Of a stretch of DNA of 64,000 nt, positions 12,201 through 23,418 are shown piece after piece. Origin of the DNA: Phyto melanocephala (taxonomy: Eukaryota; Arthropoda; Insecta; Diptera; Rhinophoridae); contig OW799233.1 of NCBI GenBank assembly GCA_941918925.1, positions 86,930,055 through 86,994,054 on the forward strand. The letters run 5' to 3'. The translations under genes and the position numbers were made by a program. The stretch's first letter is position 1; each line of letters begins with the position of its first letter. The notes under the pieces were generated by a model, which saw only the letters and a list, made by a program, of their open reading frames with translations, was not told the origin of the DNA and did not search any database.

Positions 12201-13674
12201 CAAATAAACACACATCATTAACTCTCGAAACATTGTTTTCTTTCAGCTGTTCATAAATATATCTTCGGACTAATTTCTAACAAGAAACTATGTGCTAACT
12301 ATCTGCTAACTTTTTATGTGCTGATTTCCATAATAAAAAGACAGCAGCTTATTAGTTAGTACAAAGTTTCTCGTGATGAATAACGCCGCTTACATATATA
12401 TTAACAGGCAAGTTAATTGTGTTTATTTTCGCCGTGTCGCCAAATAAATTGCTGGGTATTTTGATGCTCCTGGTGAAAGATCTCTGTAATGTCTTCATAA
12501 ATGCCATTTTTTTTAAGCGAAAACAATACAACGTAGAAAGTGACGGAGTCGACAAGTCTGGGCCTTTTAACAGCATCTCTTTTTCCTGATAAAGCAATCA
12601 AAGGCTCAAATATAACTTTTAAATTGAGCTATTAAAAAGAAAAAAAATTATAGATTTATAAACAAAATAACAAAATTAAGCTGACAACAAATTTCTAAAT
12701 AGATTTAACGAGTGTTTTGAGTCGTTGGCAAGCAGAAATAACCTTTGAAGTGGTATTTTCCATTCGTCATATTAAAGCAAATGGATCCATAAAATGTCTC
12801 TAAAAACGAAAAGTTCCATCTGTATTTATACAAAGGGGAAAACTCTACTTGCTGAAAAGCAGGTACATACCATTTAATTTTTGAATAAATGCTTTATTTT
12901 ACCTTCACAAATAACACAGATGAAATAATTTTTCCTTTGGTGTTCGAAAATGGCATGTTCCTGCTGAATTTAAGAAATTAAATTTATACTTCTCGGTAAA
13001 TAAAACTGATTTCCTTTTCGCCCCAGTTCTATTTGTGTGAGCTCTTTAAAAATCTAATCCAAAATTTTGTATAAAGTAATCAAAATAAACGAATATGTTG
13101 CAATAATCAAGCCGAATATATTTTTAAATATTTGTTCGTCACAATAGGATTCTTAAATCGCATTAAGGTTTTAAGCTTAATTTTTATGACAAAAACTACT
13201 CTATAAATCCAATAAATTAATTAATTATATCTAAATGTTAACAAAATATTTCATCAGTTTTTAATAAGTTTTTATCTACAAAAATGAATATTCATATGAC
13301 TTATACTTAAATGATTAACTGTGAGTCCATTCGTAACAATAAGATTTCATATAAGAATATTGAAATTTACGAGATGAAAATAAAAATGCTATAGTTTAAC
13401 ACGCAATCAACTTCCGTAATGAAGTTATGAAAGGTATATACCTCTTAATAGATTACCTCTTAATAGATTACCATACTCTTGTTTTTTACAAAATTGAGTT
13501 TTTCAATGATTCAAATAGATTTTACTCAAATACACCTCGACACAAAAATTTAATGCAATAGTTTAAAAAATTACTTTTTTCAAGCAACTTTATAAAAGAA
13601 GTTACATTTTCCATTAGCTTTTTGATTCTCCGAAAAAGATAAAGCGCAAATTCAGGGGGGCCCATGCAATATTT
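9223..13674. other. Long AT-rich region, possibly intronic
   Basis: No transposon ends or complete gene recognised over 4.4 kb. If the terminal-exon candidate at 11419-11441 is right, 11442-19021 is an intron of the minus-strand gene that starts at 20478. Two places are less AT-biased: 11283-11335 (minus strand GACGAGGTGTCATTTTCC and a preceding GC-rich stretch) and 12352-12640. In the latter, a minus-strand frame of about 65 codons (...KRPRLVDSVTFYVVLFSLKK...) overlaps another open frame. I cannot assign either. Confidence 0.4.
11419..11441 (-). CDS. Possible terminal exon of the 20478-19022 gene
   Basis: The minus strand shows a strong acceptor (T-run then CTTGCAG) ending at 11442. The preceding gene's exon 2 ends in phase 1, and continuing it here gives Y-R-S-R-R-Q-L then TAA at 11421-11419. 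A poly(A) signal on the minus strand lies at 11135-11130, about 285 bp further on, and the intervening sequence would be 3' UTR. The evidence is only splice consensus and phase, over a 7.6-kb intron; other terminal exons are possible. Confidence 0.25.
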
Positions 13675-14288
13675 TTTTATACCCGCCACCAAAAAAATGG
13701 TGGGGGTATATTCATTTTGTCATTCCGTTTGTAACATATCGAAATATCCATTTTAGACCCCATAAAGTATATATATTCTGAATCAGGGTTTGATTTGATG
13801 ACGATCTAGCTATGTCCGTCCGTCTGTCCGTCTATCCGTCTGTTGAAAGCACGATAGAGGTCGCACCGAAAAAGCTAGGGGGCTCAAATTTTGCCAGAAT
13901 CTTTCTTATAGACAAGGTTTGTTTGGTATTGAAAATGGGCTATATCGGAATATTAGGAAGAGAGTTATAGCTCGTAAAGCAAGAGTAGGTCGAAAAAACC
14001 GTGTCCTTCGCACATCGAATAAAATGGAATTGTGTCCAGACGCATAAACGTAGAGTCATGAAACTTCGAATATAAATTTATCGAGTCAAAAGAATATTTT
14101 TTCCTGAAAATCGCTTAAATCTATACATTAGGAAAAGAGTTATCGATCAAAATGTACGAAAATTTATACCGCACAGTGTATTTTTCGGTATATTTAAAAA
14201 CAAAAACGTCATAAAAACAACAAAATTGGATGTACGACTCTGAAATTTTGCACACTTTGCTTTTTGGTAACACGCTTTCTTGCAACGA

Positions 14289-15010
14289 TAAATCAATGTG
14301 CCACGCCCACTTTTACGCCCACCTCCCATATAACGTTTTACCTAAAATTCATATAATTTCTCTATAAATAAAGATTTTGGAATAATAAAGGGCTATATTG
14401 AAACACCTAAGTTGTACTCATTCGCAAAAACAAGTTTGACCCGCCTACTATAACGCCCACTATTCACGTTATCTACCGTTAATGAAATTTAAAAGCTCAT
14501 AAAACCGCCAAAATTAGAGGTATGATGATAAAATTTGCTGCGTATATCCCCCTAGGCAATATCATTACTTTGCCAGAAAATTAAGATGCCACGCCCACTT
14601 TTACGCCCACCTCCCATATCACGTTTTAACTAAAATTCATATAATTTCTCTATTAATAAAGATTTTAAAATAATAAAGGGCTATATTGAAACACCTAAGT
14701 TGTACTCATTCGCAAAAATAACTTTGACACTCCTACTATAACGCCCACTTTTCACGTTACCTACCGTTAATGAAATTTAAAAGCTCATAAAACTGCCAAA
14801 ATTAGAGGTATGATGATCAAATTTGCTACGTATATCCTTCTAATCAATGTAATTGTTGTGCCAAAGAGTTTAGGTGACACGCCCACTTTAACGCCTACCT
14901 CCCATATAACGGTTTATCTTAAATTCATGTAATTTCTCTATTGACAAAGTTTTTGGGAAAATAAAGGACTATATTGAAATATCTAGGTTGTATTTATTAG
15001 CACAAACTTT
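14289..15010 (+). repeat. About 288-bp tandem repeat inside the DINE, 2.5 copies
   Basis: Units begin at CCACGCCCACTTTTACGCCC near 14299 and 14587 and at the related ACACGCCCACTTTAACGCC near 14877. Each is followed by CTCCCATATAACG, then ATAATTTCTCTAT, then AATAAAGG-CTATATTGAAA. Copies differ by substitutions and small indels, so the array is old. Confidence 0.8.
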
Positions 15011-15090
15011 ATTGACACGCCAACTTTAACGCCCACTTTCATTGAAAGACTACATTTACAAAAGCATTTTAGCAGCATATCGAAGTTATA

Positions 15091-15264
15091 AAGGGTGGTG
15101 AAATTTTAAGGACCGATGTTGAATTTAAATAAAACACAAATTATTTAGGATATTATTATTTGTATGGTTCAATTATGTATTTAATAAAATATCGGCCAAA
15201 GGTCAAATTTAAAGACTAGGTGTAGTTCACCTTCAACATGGGCCCTTAAAATTTAACCACCCTC
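15091..15264 (-). mobile_element. Tc1/mariner-type MITE (174 bp), same family as 5065-5343
   Basis: Ends AAGGGTGGTGAAATTTTAAG and the complement of AGAGGGTGGTTAAATTTTA; TA flanks at 15089-15090 and 15265-15266. It is about 105 bp shorter than the 5.1-kb copy, having lost internal sequence. It occupies the identical position in the host DINE. Confidence 0.85.
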
Positions 15265-15412
15265 TACAAAGAAAGTGATACATATTTTATTATAAATAGA
15301 TTATTCCATAATGATTAACAAAATAATAAATATTGTGCTTTAAATGTACACAGAATTGGTGGTGGGTATAAAAGATTCGGCACAGCCGAATATAGTGCTC
15401 TTACTTGTTTTA

Positions 15413-17158
15413 TTTTGATTTGTCACAGTTTTGGCAGCCATAACGCAAACAATTCAAACATTTTTATAATAAGTAAACAGCATTTACCCCCTGCATAAAC
15501 ACGTAAGCTGAATACATGCTTGCATTATATATATCGCTCATTTCGTGCAAGACCCTCACAACACAAAATTTGGCATTTTCGAGTTAGTAATGCAGACATT
15601 TTCTTTTTTTAAATCTCTACAAATTGATCTAAGAACGGAGAGAATTATCGAAAAAATAATGGTAATACAGATGCTTGTGACGCTATGACCTCTCGTAACA
15701 AACATGAGCAATTAACATCAACAAGGTCACATTTCAGTTTGTGTTTGGCATTCCTCTTATACATGTGGTTTTCTTTGTAGCAAAAAAGAAACATTTAATT
15801 TTATAACTGTATTTTAGTGAAAGAGAAGGTAAAAAATGTGGAAATACTTTGTTGTTAGAGTGCATCAAATCTAAATGTGACTTTATTGAATTGGATATTT
15901 CTATTTCTTTATCAAGAACATTTGCATTTAAACATTTCCTAAAAAAAATGTAACGTTCTTGTAGTTAACTATTTTGTTAAACTAAATATTATTTTAGGTT
16001 ATGACGTTATTACAATTAATCTAATGAATTCAATTGCTTGTACCGATTTGTATTAACTTCAAATGAATCGTTATTGCCAGAAATATATAAATTGTTTGTT
16101 ATAAAATTAGGTCACATTGTTGGTTGTGTCGTTATAGCAAAAAATTTTTACTCACATTCCGTATAGGTTAATACATTTTGATTTACTCCACAGATCGTGT
16201 TACAGTGTATTGCTTTATCAGCACCACTATGTAAAATTTAATACCATTCTATACAACAGTGCCAATTGCATGACAGTTTAGCTTTGATGACATTTTATTT
16301 AATCCTTTTCTGAATTACTTTTGTTAAGACAAGTCGACCAATTTGTAATAATTTAATCTATTGCGATCATATTGAATTTACAAGAATCGGAAGTCAACGC
16401 TCGATATTTTGCATAATTTTAAGCAAAAGGCAAGTGATCGAACAGGTCGTAAATGTCAGTCATAGACGGGCAACACAGACCATCTATTAGCTCAAATGAT
16501 TCCAATAGCTTTCATGATTTCGGGTCAGACGACTCCCATTATAATATTTAAAACCAAAATTAGTAATAAACAAATATATTTTGTACAAGTATTTCCTACT
16601 AAGCCTGGCATATTAGAACGAAAAAAGAATGATCTCATGGAATTATTACATAAGGATCCTATACCTAAATATTACAATACGTTTTATGACAATTTATAAA
16701 ACTTTCTATATTAGCTTTTATATGTTGTACGCTGAATTGAAATAATTTTCTACTACATATTTTAAAAACAATTACATATTTTTGTATCAATTCAATACAT
16801 TTAATCTGAATATTATGTTTTAAGAAAACATTTTGGTTTAATTTTTGTTTTCCAATATTTTAGACAATACAATGAAGTTGTGTATGAATTCAATCAATAA
16901 ACAATATTTTTTCACATTTTCACTTATGACTTCAATTAATTTTACAGTTTTACAGCAATAGTGTCACAATTCAAATATCGAATTATAAAACCATGTCTAT
17001 ACAAAAATATAGGATTTTAAACATATTGAACTTTATATTTTTGTACATATTTAAATTCGTTATTAGCAAAATAATAGGTTGATATCTTAAAAAGGCTCTC
17101 CTGTAAAGTTTCAAATTTTGAGTTGTGACGGTCTTGCACGAAATGACCGATATAATAA
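15413..17158. other. AT-rich spacer, one unassigned fragment
   Basis: No host gene recognised. At 16496-16699 a 67-codon plus-strand frame ends in ...KNDLMELLHKDPIPKYYNTFYDNL. The tail resembles the last residues of some insect DNA transposases, but I could not place it, and no ends or flanking duplications were found. Confidence 0.35.
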
Positions 17159-17628
17159 CTAGCCCAGCCCGGCGCGCGTTGCTACGCCTCTTAATGAATA
17201 AAAATACATTCTGAATTTTAATTGAATATCGAGTGCAAGAAGCTAAAAATTATAAGTTTTTTTATGGGCGTGGCACTGCCCATTTTTCTAATCAAAAAAT
17301 TATATAGTCATGACAACTCAATATGTGTGCAAAGTTTCACCAAAATCGGTGCAGAGCAAGTACCTTAAAATTAAAACTTTTTTTATGCGCGTGGCCCTGC
17401 CCACTTTTCTAATCACGAAATTAAATAGTCATGACAGCTCAATATGTGTGCAAAGTTTCAGAAAAATAAGCCAAGTGCAAGTAGCTAAAATGATAACTTA
17501 TTTTTTATGGGCGTAACCCCGAGCACTTTTTACCACCCATAAAGTTTGAGTCCAATCGACTTTACGGTTTCGGAGTCTATAGCTAACACACACACAGAGA
17601 GAGTTTCACTTTTATATATGTATAAAGA
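17159..17628 (-). mobile_element. Short non-autonomous Helitron, minus orientation
   Basis: On the minus strand it starts TCTTTATACATATATAAAAG after an A and ends GGGCTGGGCTAG before a T, with a GC-rich 3' segment (GCAACGCGCGCCGGGCTGGG). The interior has just over two copies of a roughly 115-bp unit marked by GGGCGTGGCACTGCCCA and GACAACTCAATATGTGTGCA. No coding capacity. Small open frames inside (17310-17516) are repeat artefacts. Confidence 0.75.
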
Positions 17629-17687
17629 TAGGCAACTCGATTTTTTGTAAGCAGTTTACGGCCACACTATTCAACCGCTTTTAATAA

Positions 17688-18785
17688 CAAGAGTGCTATA
17701 TTCGGCCGTGCCGAATCTGAAAATACTCTTCACCATCATGTACATAGGAATAATCCCACATAGTATCTTCGCCTATATTTCATGTTATACGTCATTTTTC
17801 CTTATTATTTCTGACGCCATCATTGATTTTGAATTTTAACGTAGTTAACTGTATTCTACCGGTCAAACCCTTTACTTTGATACCCATATTGATGGGGTTA
17901 AAAAAATTTAATCCGCCATTTTGTTTTAGCCGCCACCTTGGATTTTACATTTTTTAATAATTTACTGTATTCTACTGGTCATGACCTTTTATTTGATACC
18001 AATATTGAGGGGGTTCAAGAAGTTACATTTTAAAATACTAGATTTGACCCATTTAAAAATTTATTGTCCGCCATTTTGTAGTGAATTTTAATTTTTTGTA
18101 GTGTCCATATTGCGTTAGTCAAGTGCTTTCAGATGATACCAATATTGACTCTCTTAGTTGTCTAGAAGCTGAAAAAATTTGATTTTCGTTTAAAAATTTT
18201 TGGAATATACATATACAATACTCATGTGGACAGAAAATAGGTGTAACCTTTTTTTATTTAAAAAAGTGTGTGGTTTTCACATTTAAAATATTTTTTATTC
18301 AAATTTTTAAAAACAAATGTTTGCCTATAACTATATAACCGATTAAAGCCCGCTTTATCTGAAATTTTTCACTAATATCTCTAGAGGCATATTATATTTA
18401 CAAGTAGTAGCTATAAATTATTCTATGGATGAAAAACTTTAATTTTCGTGGTAAAAATATGGGAATAAACAGAGGCAGTCGTGTTTATTTGCTCATATCT
18501 CAGAAATTTATGGATCGATTGTGCTGAATATCAACAGCGATTCGTTGCCGGATATTTCCAAAAGATTGATACCACAGATCTGAGGAACATATGGTTGCTT
18601 CTAAAAGTTGATTTCAACCAACACACGCACAGACAGGCAGACGGTCAGAGAATAATCGACTCCTCTATTCATAAGCCTTCAGAAAATATATACTTTATGG
18701 GGTCATAAGTAAAAAATTGTAGAAATTACAAACGGAATGACAAAGCTATATATACCCTTGTGCACCACAGGTGAAGGGTATAAAA
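17688..18785 (-). mobile_element. DINE-1-like element, minus orientation, near complete
   Basis: Left (3') end: CAAGAGTGCTATATTCGGCC with intact hairpin TTCGGCCGTGCCGAA. Right (5') end: GGTGAAGGGTATAAAAAG preceded by TATATACCCTTGTGCACC. The interior carries the TATGGGGTC, AGACGGTCAGAG and TCAACAGCGATTCGTTG blocks seen in the 50-, 56- and 59-kb copies. It lies about 240 bp beyond the 3' edge of the last confirmed exon of the minus-strand gene. Confidence 0.8.
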
Positions 18786-19021
18786 AGATCTACCATTAAG
18801 AGAATTTTCATGCACATGTGTACGCGCAAAATATGTGAGTAGCAATACAAAAAATTAGAAAAATTTTAATCAACATGTTAATACAAGTTGTTTTTGCAGA
18901 ATGTTTTTTGGATATGGTATAAAAAAACTAAGTATAGTCACATTTACAACTAGATTACGGTTAAATAGGTCAATCGCAGAACATGCTAGTATATGCAACA
19001 TACACATATAGTAAAACTTAC

Positions 19022-20478
19022 AACTTCCACTAGCAGGGCTCAATGTGTGTGTACTCGAATGTCGTTTAATTTTGGAGAACTTCGATGAGGAGGAACCTGC
19101 CGTATCATCCGAAATGGCAATAAGTCTTTTTGAAGAACTTGTATTCGCATCTACAGCAATGCAGTTATCGTTACTGTCCTTTTCATTGAATGACACTGCT
19201 AAATTTGTAGCTGTCTCAGCAGGCATAGATTTGTAGCGTTGCAACGAAGTTCGAGGTTTCTTGTTCTGTGTGGCTTGCAAGATCACCTCATCGAGAGATA
19301 CAAACCAGTCGTCAGAACAATCATCTTCCAAAAATTTCATGTAAAAAGAGGAACGCTTTTCTTTGTTTTCACCGTTTGTTGATAAATCAATTTTATGGAT
19401 AACAGTTTTATTAGTTGGTAGTGCAGATGGTGTGGTTGTAGCAGGAGCTGTATTAGCATGAGGTATGGAAGAAAATTCGGACGAAATGGACGACTTAGGT
19501 GTTGTATTGGCGACATTTATAAAAGCCGGCTGTGTTTTAGCATCTAATTTAGATTCAATTTCTTGTGTGGCTTCCAATAAAAAACTGTCTGAATCGGTGT
19601 CGTTAAAAAAATCGTTTAAAAGTTGAGGATTTTTTAATTTTTCGGGAGTTTGAAATTTCACAGTTGCACCTGCTGTACATATATTTGTAGTTTGTTGGTA
19701 TTTTATTTCAACATCATTTGTAGAACTGTTGTCAGACGTTATTCTGCTAATATTATCCTTGTTACTTTTAATTTTTGTTTTAGAGTTTTGTGTTCCAGCG
19801 CTTCTTAATTGTTCCTGTAATTTTTCACAACGCTCCTTTAACTTCTCCTCCACTCTTGTCTTTTTAACTCGACGCATTTCTTGTTCTAACAATTTTCGGT
19901 GATCTTCTCTATGGGTATGATATACAATTCGTTGATGATACGAATTACTCCGCGAGCGTGTATTGCCAGCAGCTTCTGTACTGCAGGATCCAGCTGAAGC
20001 AAAACTGCTATCAGCAGCATACGCTGAATCCGGTGTACGATTTGAATTGTCCTCAATGGCACGTTTTTGTTCACTATCATCATTAACCGAGTGACGACTC
20101 CATTTCCAACCAACTTCTGGACTGTCAATGGCCAAGGTCTGCGAAAGCAAGCAAGTTGGCGAATACTCTTGGCTGTCGTCCAAATTCGCATTAATTTTCT
20201 TGTGTGGCGGTGTGCATTCGATACCACCATCGGAACAAATAGAAATTACAGAAGGGGACCTCTGCAGAGTTTCACAACTGGTACTTAAGTCGCGTGCACT
20301 ATTCGATGTTGAGGTTTTCAACCGATTTTGTGGTGATGCTAAAAGAACCAATTTATATATTTAAATAACTATTCAACAATTATTTAACAAAGAAAAACTT
20401 ACCACCGAGCCTTTTATGATTAAGTCGCGTAGACAACGACAACGTAGCCTTCCGTTGTAATTTATAAGCTCCATCCAT
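19022..20478 (-). CDS. Ser/Asp-rich coiled-coil protein, ETAA1-like candidate (first two exons)
   Basis: Exon 1 (20478-20403) starts at ATG in ATGGATGGAGC and encodes MDGAYKLQRKATLSLSTRLN..., ending at donor G|GTAAGT. Exon 2 (20338-19022) follows acceptor TTCTTTTAG, is open throughout and ends at donor GTT|GTAAGT in phase 1, so at least one more exon follows. About 464 residues are visible. In order they contain: a Ser/Thr-Pro-rich N-terminus; SPEVGWKW at about 98-105; a charged coiled coil at about 166-205 (EQEMRRVKKTRVEEKLKERC); and two acidic segments ending in a similar motif, FLLEATQEIE (about 278-287) and DEVILQATQ (about 375-383). A basic tail follows. A tryptophan motif plus acidic LL-ATQ motifs is reminiscent of ETAA1, which binds RPA and activates ATR at stalled forks, but I cannot align it. 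The architecture suggests a regulated nuclear adaptor. The gene structure is well supported; the family name is a guess. Confidence 0.7.
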
Positions 20479-20577
20479 TTTTATTTAAAAAATACTTTAT
20501 TATTTAATTAGTTAGAAAATTCAAAAATACCATTAATAAGGCGCTTTAATTCAAGTAAAAAAATCAACAAGTACGTT

Positions 20578-20660
20578 TACACCAAGGCATATTAATATAC
20601 CGTGGTTTACACAACAAAAACGTCAAGGCGAATTCGCCTTGCTAACGAGATAAAGAAAAC
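20578..20660. repeat. Repeat fragment with 16-bp palindrome upstream of the gene
   Basis: AAGGCGAATTCGCCTT, a perfect palindrome, lies at 20623-20640, some 145 bp upstream of the minus-strand ATG. Next to it is ACCAAGGCATATTAATATAC. Both phrases recur in the repeat at 57417-57985, so this is probably transposon-derived DNA in the promoter region rather than a dedicated operator. Confidence 0.5.
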
Positions 20661-21621
20661 CGACCATGGTTGTACTTCGCAGTATTGAAATAAATCTAAT
20701 ACATTTTGCACAATAGAGATGGTAAGCACTTATAATTATCAGCTTTACCGTTAGAACCACTAAAATAACATTTTGTCACTTTCTTGGTTCCTATTGTGAC
20801 ACATTTGCAAAATACCCGCGAATCAGATTCTATAATAGTTTCAGTTTTTTACTGATAACCATTCGGCTCGATTTTATAAGGGTAGCATACATATGATATT
20901 CTGTACCTCTCCAAAAATCACGCAAAATATTAGTACATGGCCCGACTGCAAAATATGGATGTGTTTTAAAGGTTAAAAAAGGAAGACTTACTCAAGCTCG
21001 TTTATAGATGTAATAAATCATGTTTGACGTTATATTTAACTGCACCATGTGACATTTATAAGGGAACTGACTCTGTCATTTAAGGAAAAATGCAGAACGT
21101 CAAGTTTTGAAATAATAAGAAATTTGCTGAACAATCAGTAATGGTATTTTGTTTAAAAGGCACATTTTAGTGATTGTTTTAAAATTTTTTATAACTTTAA
21201 GATCAAACTGTGATATAAGTAGCTTCTTTATTTAATTATTCAGATGTTAATTGTTGTAATAAATTAATAAGTTTTAAAACATAATAAAAATTGCTTTATT
21301 TAAATATTTGTAATCGAACAATATGGCAAGGATAGTCAATTATATGTTAAAAACTCGAAAACAAAATTGAAGAAAAATTAAAAAAAAATAATGGAAAAGA
21401 CAAATGATTCAGATTTTTCTTCTGATTCAGGTACAGATCCAAGCTTCGTTGTCTCAAAACAAAAACTAATAAAGAAAATATACAAAGAAGCAAGTATATA
21501 ATTAGATATTAGGAACAGAATATCGGAAAAAATAGTGGTATTCTGACAAAATGTAATGAACGTTACGTTGGTTAAGTAAATGCACCAAGTCATCTGCACT
21601 AACAGACACTGTTTTTGAATA
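20661..21621. other. AT-rich spacer, nothing recognised
   Basis: No coding frame of note. TTTCAGTTTTTTACTG-type and AAGGAAGACTTACTC phrases occur, but no splice-consistent exon could be built. Confidence 0.35.
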
Positions 21622-22524
21622 ACTACCCAGACAAGTCTTACAAATATCTGACTTTTTTTACGGACATTTCGTACATATTTCTGTAAGACAAGTCTGGGAA
21701 ATTTAATGTACGACACGTCTGATAGATTTCTGACTGATTTCGTACCGATATGTCGAAGGGATTTTATTCTTTTTTGTTTACCGACGTGTCTGATAGATAT
21801 CTGACTGATTTCTTACAGAAATGTCTAAGTTGTTTTCATTCCTTTTGTTTAGGATTTTTTGTTTTTTTCTTTACTTTACTTTCTTTTCTTTCTATGCCTT
21901 TACCAATTTTGTAATCTTGATTTTGTTTGTTTTACAAATTGTTTATTTAAGTCAGAAAGTGCAACAAGGTGATATTAAAAAATTTAATTTATTGGTGTTT
22001 TAAAAAAGTTTAAAAGTAATATAGAAAGTGATTGTTTTGTGATTAATAAGCTTTTCGGAAAAATTTTCAAAAAGATGCGTAATTGGTTTTTCAAGTTAGC
22101 TTAAAATATTTAAAATAATTGTTTTAACTATTATATGTGGCATATAAACAATGTATATGAATATATGTAATTAAGTAATAAATTAAATGAATAAAAAAAT
22201 ATAACATAAAACTGAGTTTTATTTTAATAAATATTTCAGACAAACATCCGACAAACTTTCAGAAATCTGTCAGATATCCATACGAATGTCGTATAATAAA
22301 TCAGAATTTCCCTGCTTTTTCTTTCAGATTTCTGTTAGATTTCTATCAGACACGTCGGTAAAAAACTCAGAATTTCCCACGACATGTCTGTCAGAATTTG
22401 TGTCAACCACTTCATATGTTTGGCGGTCAGAAGTCTGACAGAATTCGTATAGAATTCTTACTTGTTTGTCGACATTTCTTACAGACATCTGACAGATGTC
22501 GGACAATTTTGCAGGCTGGGTAGT
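21622..22524. mobile_element. TIR element with ACTACCCAG ends and TCTGACAGA-type subterminal repeats
   Basis: Left end ACTACCCAGACAAGTC, right end complementary to ACTACCCAGCCTGC. Both flanks inside the ends are crowded with short palindromic words of the type TCTGACAGA, CAGACACGTCTG and GACATGTCTGTCAG, over about 200 bp on the left and 280 bp on the right. The middle is plain AT-rich DNA without transposase. I could not settle the target duplication. A 9-bp terminal core is shared with 47250-47656. Confidence 0.6.
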
Positions 22525-22588
22525 ACCAGCAAATGTCAGATATGAATAAGTACTAAAAAATACTTATAAAATATACTTAAATATATTT

Positions 22589-22970
22589 TATACCACCTCC
22601 AAAAAAATGGTGGGGGTCATTATATTTGTATCTAATCGAAATATCCATTTAAGACCCCACAAGTATATATTTTCTAATCCGGGGTTTAATTTTATGAAGA
22701 TCTAGCTATATCCGTCCGTCTGTTAAAAGCACGATAGAGGTCGGACCAAAAAAGCTAGGGGCTCAAATTTTGGCAGAATATTTTTTATACACAAGGTTTG
22801 TTTGGTTTTGAAAATGGGCTTAGTTATAGAGTTATAGCTAGTAACGCAAGAGTAGGTCAAAAAAACCATATCATTCCAATATCGAATAATATGCAATTGT
22901 CTCCCATATAACGTTTCATCTTAAATTCATATAATTTCTCTATGAATAAAGATTTTGGAAAAATAAAAGA
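22589..22970 (+). mobile_element. DINE-1-like 5' fragment
   Basis: Starts TATACCACCTCCAAAAAAAT with the small hairpin, continues through AAGACCCCACAAGTATATAT and AAAAAGCTAGGGGCTC, then breaks off after AATAAAGATTTTGGAAAAAT. 3' half absent. Confidence 0.75.
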
Positions 22971-22989
22971 CATTCGCCTCTGTACTGTT

Positions 22990-23081
22990 CGAGTGAAATC
23001 AAACTACTCGGAATTGCCATGAAATTGTTATTATAAACAATAAGACTACAATGGCAATTCCGAGTGATTTAATTTCACTCG
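22990..23081. repeat. Foldback repeat, about 30-bp arms
   Basis: Arms at 22990-23020 and 23051-23081 (GTGAAATCAAACTACTCGGA against GTGAAATTAAATCACTCGGA) enclose a 30-bp loop. This could be the core of a small palindromic MITE. It abuts the broken end of the DINE fragment. Confidence 0.7.
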
Positions 23082-23418
23082 GAATGCATAACACCGTTCA
23101 CGCGATTGTTTTTAGACTTTCGTTATTCGTGATTACGTTTTCAAAACAGTCTATTATTATACCCTTTTATTTTATATATTTTTTTTTTAAATTTTTTTAT
23201 TCTTTTTTTTACATACATAAAAAGTGCAATATTCAGAATATTTTATTTAATTCAGAGTATGACATGTAACATTTTTTCTCATTTTTATGGCAACACTATT
23301 ACAAAAAAACCCCGTTTATAATATTGCATATTTTTAAGAAAAGAACACAAAAAAGGCATAGGGCAGAATGAATGCAACATTTAAGTCAGAAATGAAATTA
23401 CCATTAATTTATAATTAT
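23082..23418. other. AT-rich spacer
   Basis: Poly-T-rich sequence with no recognisable gene or repeat ends. Confidence 0.35.

Larger units (their letters stand above)
13675..15412 (+). mobile_element. Full-length DINE-1-like (Helentron-associated) element
   Basis: This is the best copy of the family. It opens with TATACCCGCCACC followed by a short hairpin (CCACCAAAAAAATGGTGG). It then has GACCCCATAAAGTATATATA, the GTCCGTCCGTCTGTCCG run and AAAAAGCTAGGGGGCTC. It closes with TTGGTGGTGGGTATAAAAG, the complement of the opening box, then the hairpin ATTCGGCACAGCCGAATATA and the tail GTGCTCTTACTTGTTTT. Drosophila DINE-1/INE-1 has the same order of parts: TATACCC box, ATAAAGTATATATATTC, CCGTCTGTCCGTC and a 3' CGGC..GCCG hairpin before CTTTCTTGTT. 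There are no coding sequences. The interior carries a tandem array (14289-15010) and a nested MITE (15091-15264). Confidence 0.8.

Noticed and set aside
12352..12601. Overlapping 81- and 62-codon minus frames
   Set aside because: Two overlapping frames of equal quality with no splice support or known motif; not enough to call a gene.
18870..19021. C-terminal extension of exon 2 (FYYMCMLHILACS...)
   Set aside because: The frame runs on through a strong donor GTT|GTAAGT; the extension is hydrophobic and AT-biased, typical of intron read-through.
19045..20364. Several frames on both strands overlapping the ETAA1-like exon
   Set aside because: They do not have splice-compatible neighbours; the 493-codon minus frame explains the composition.
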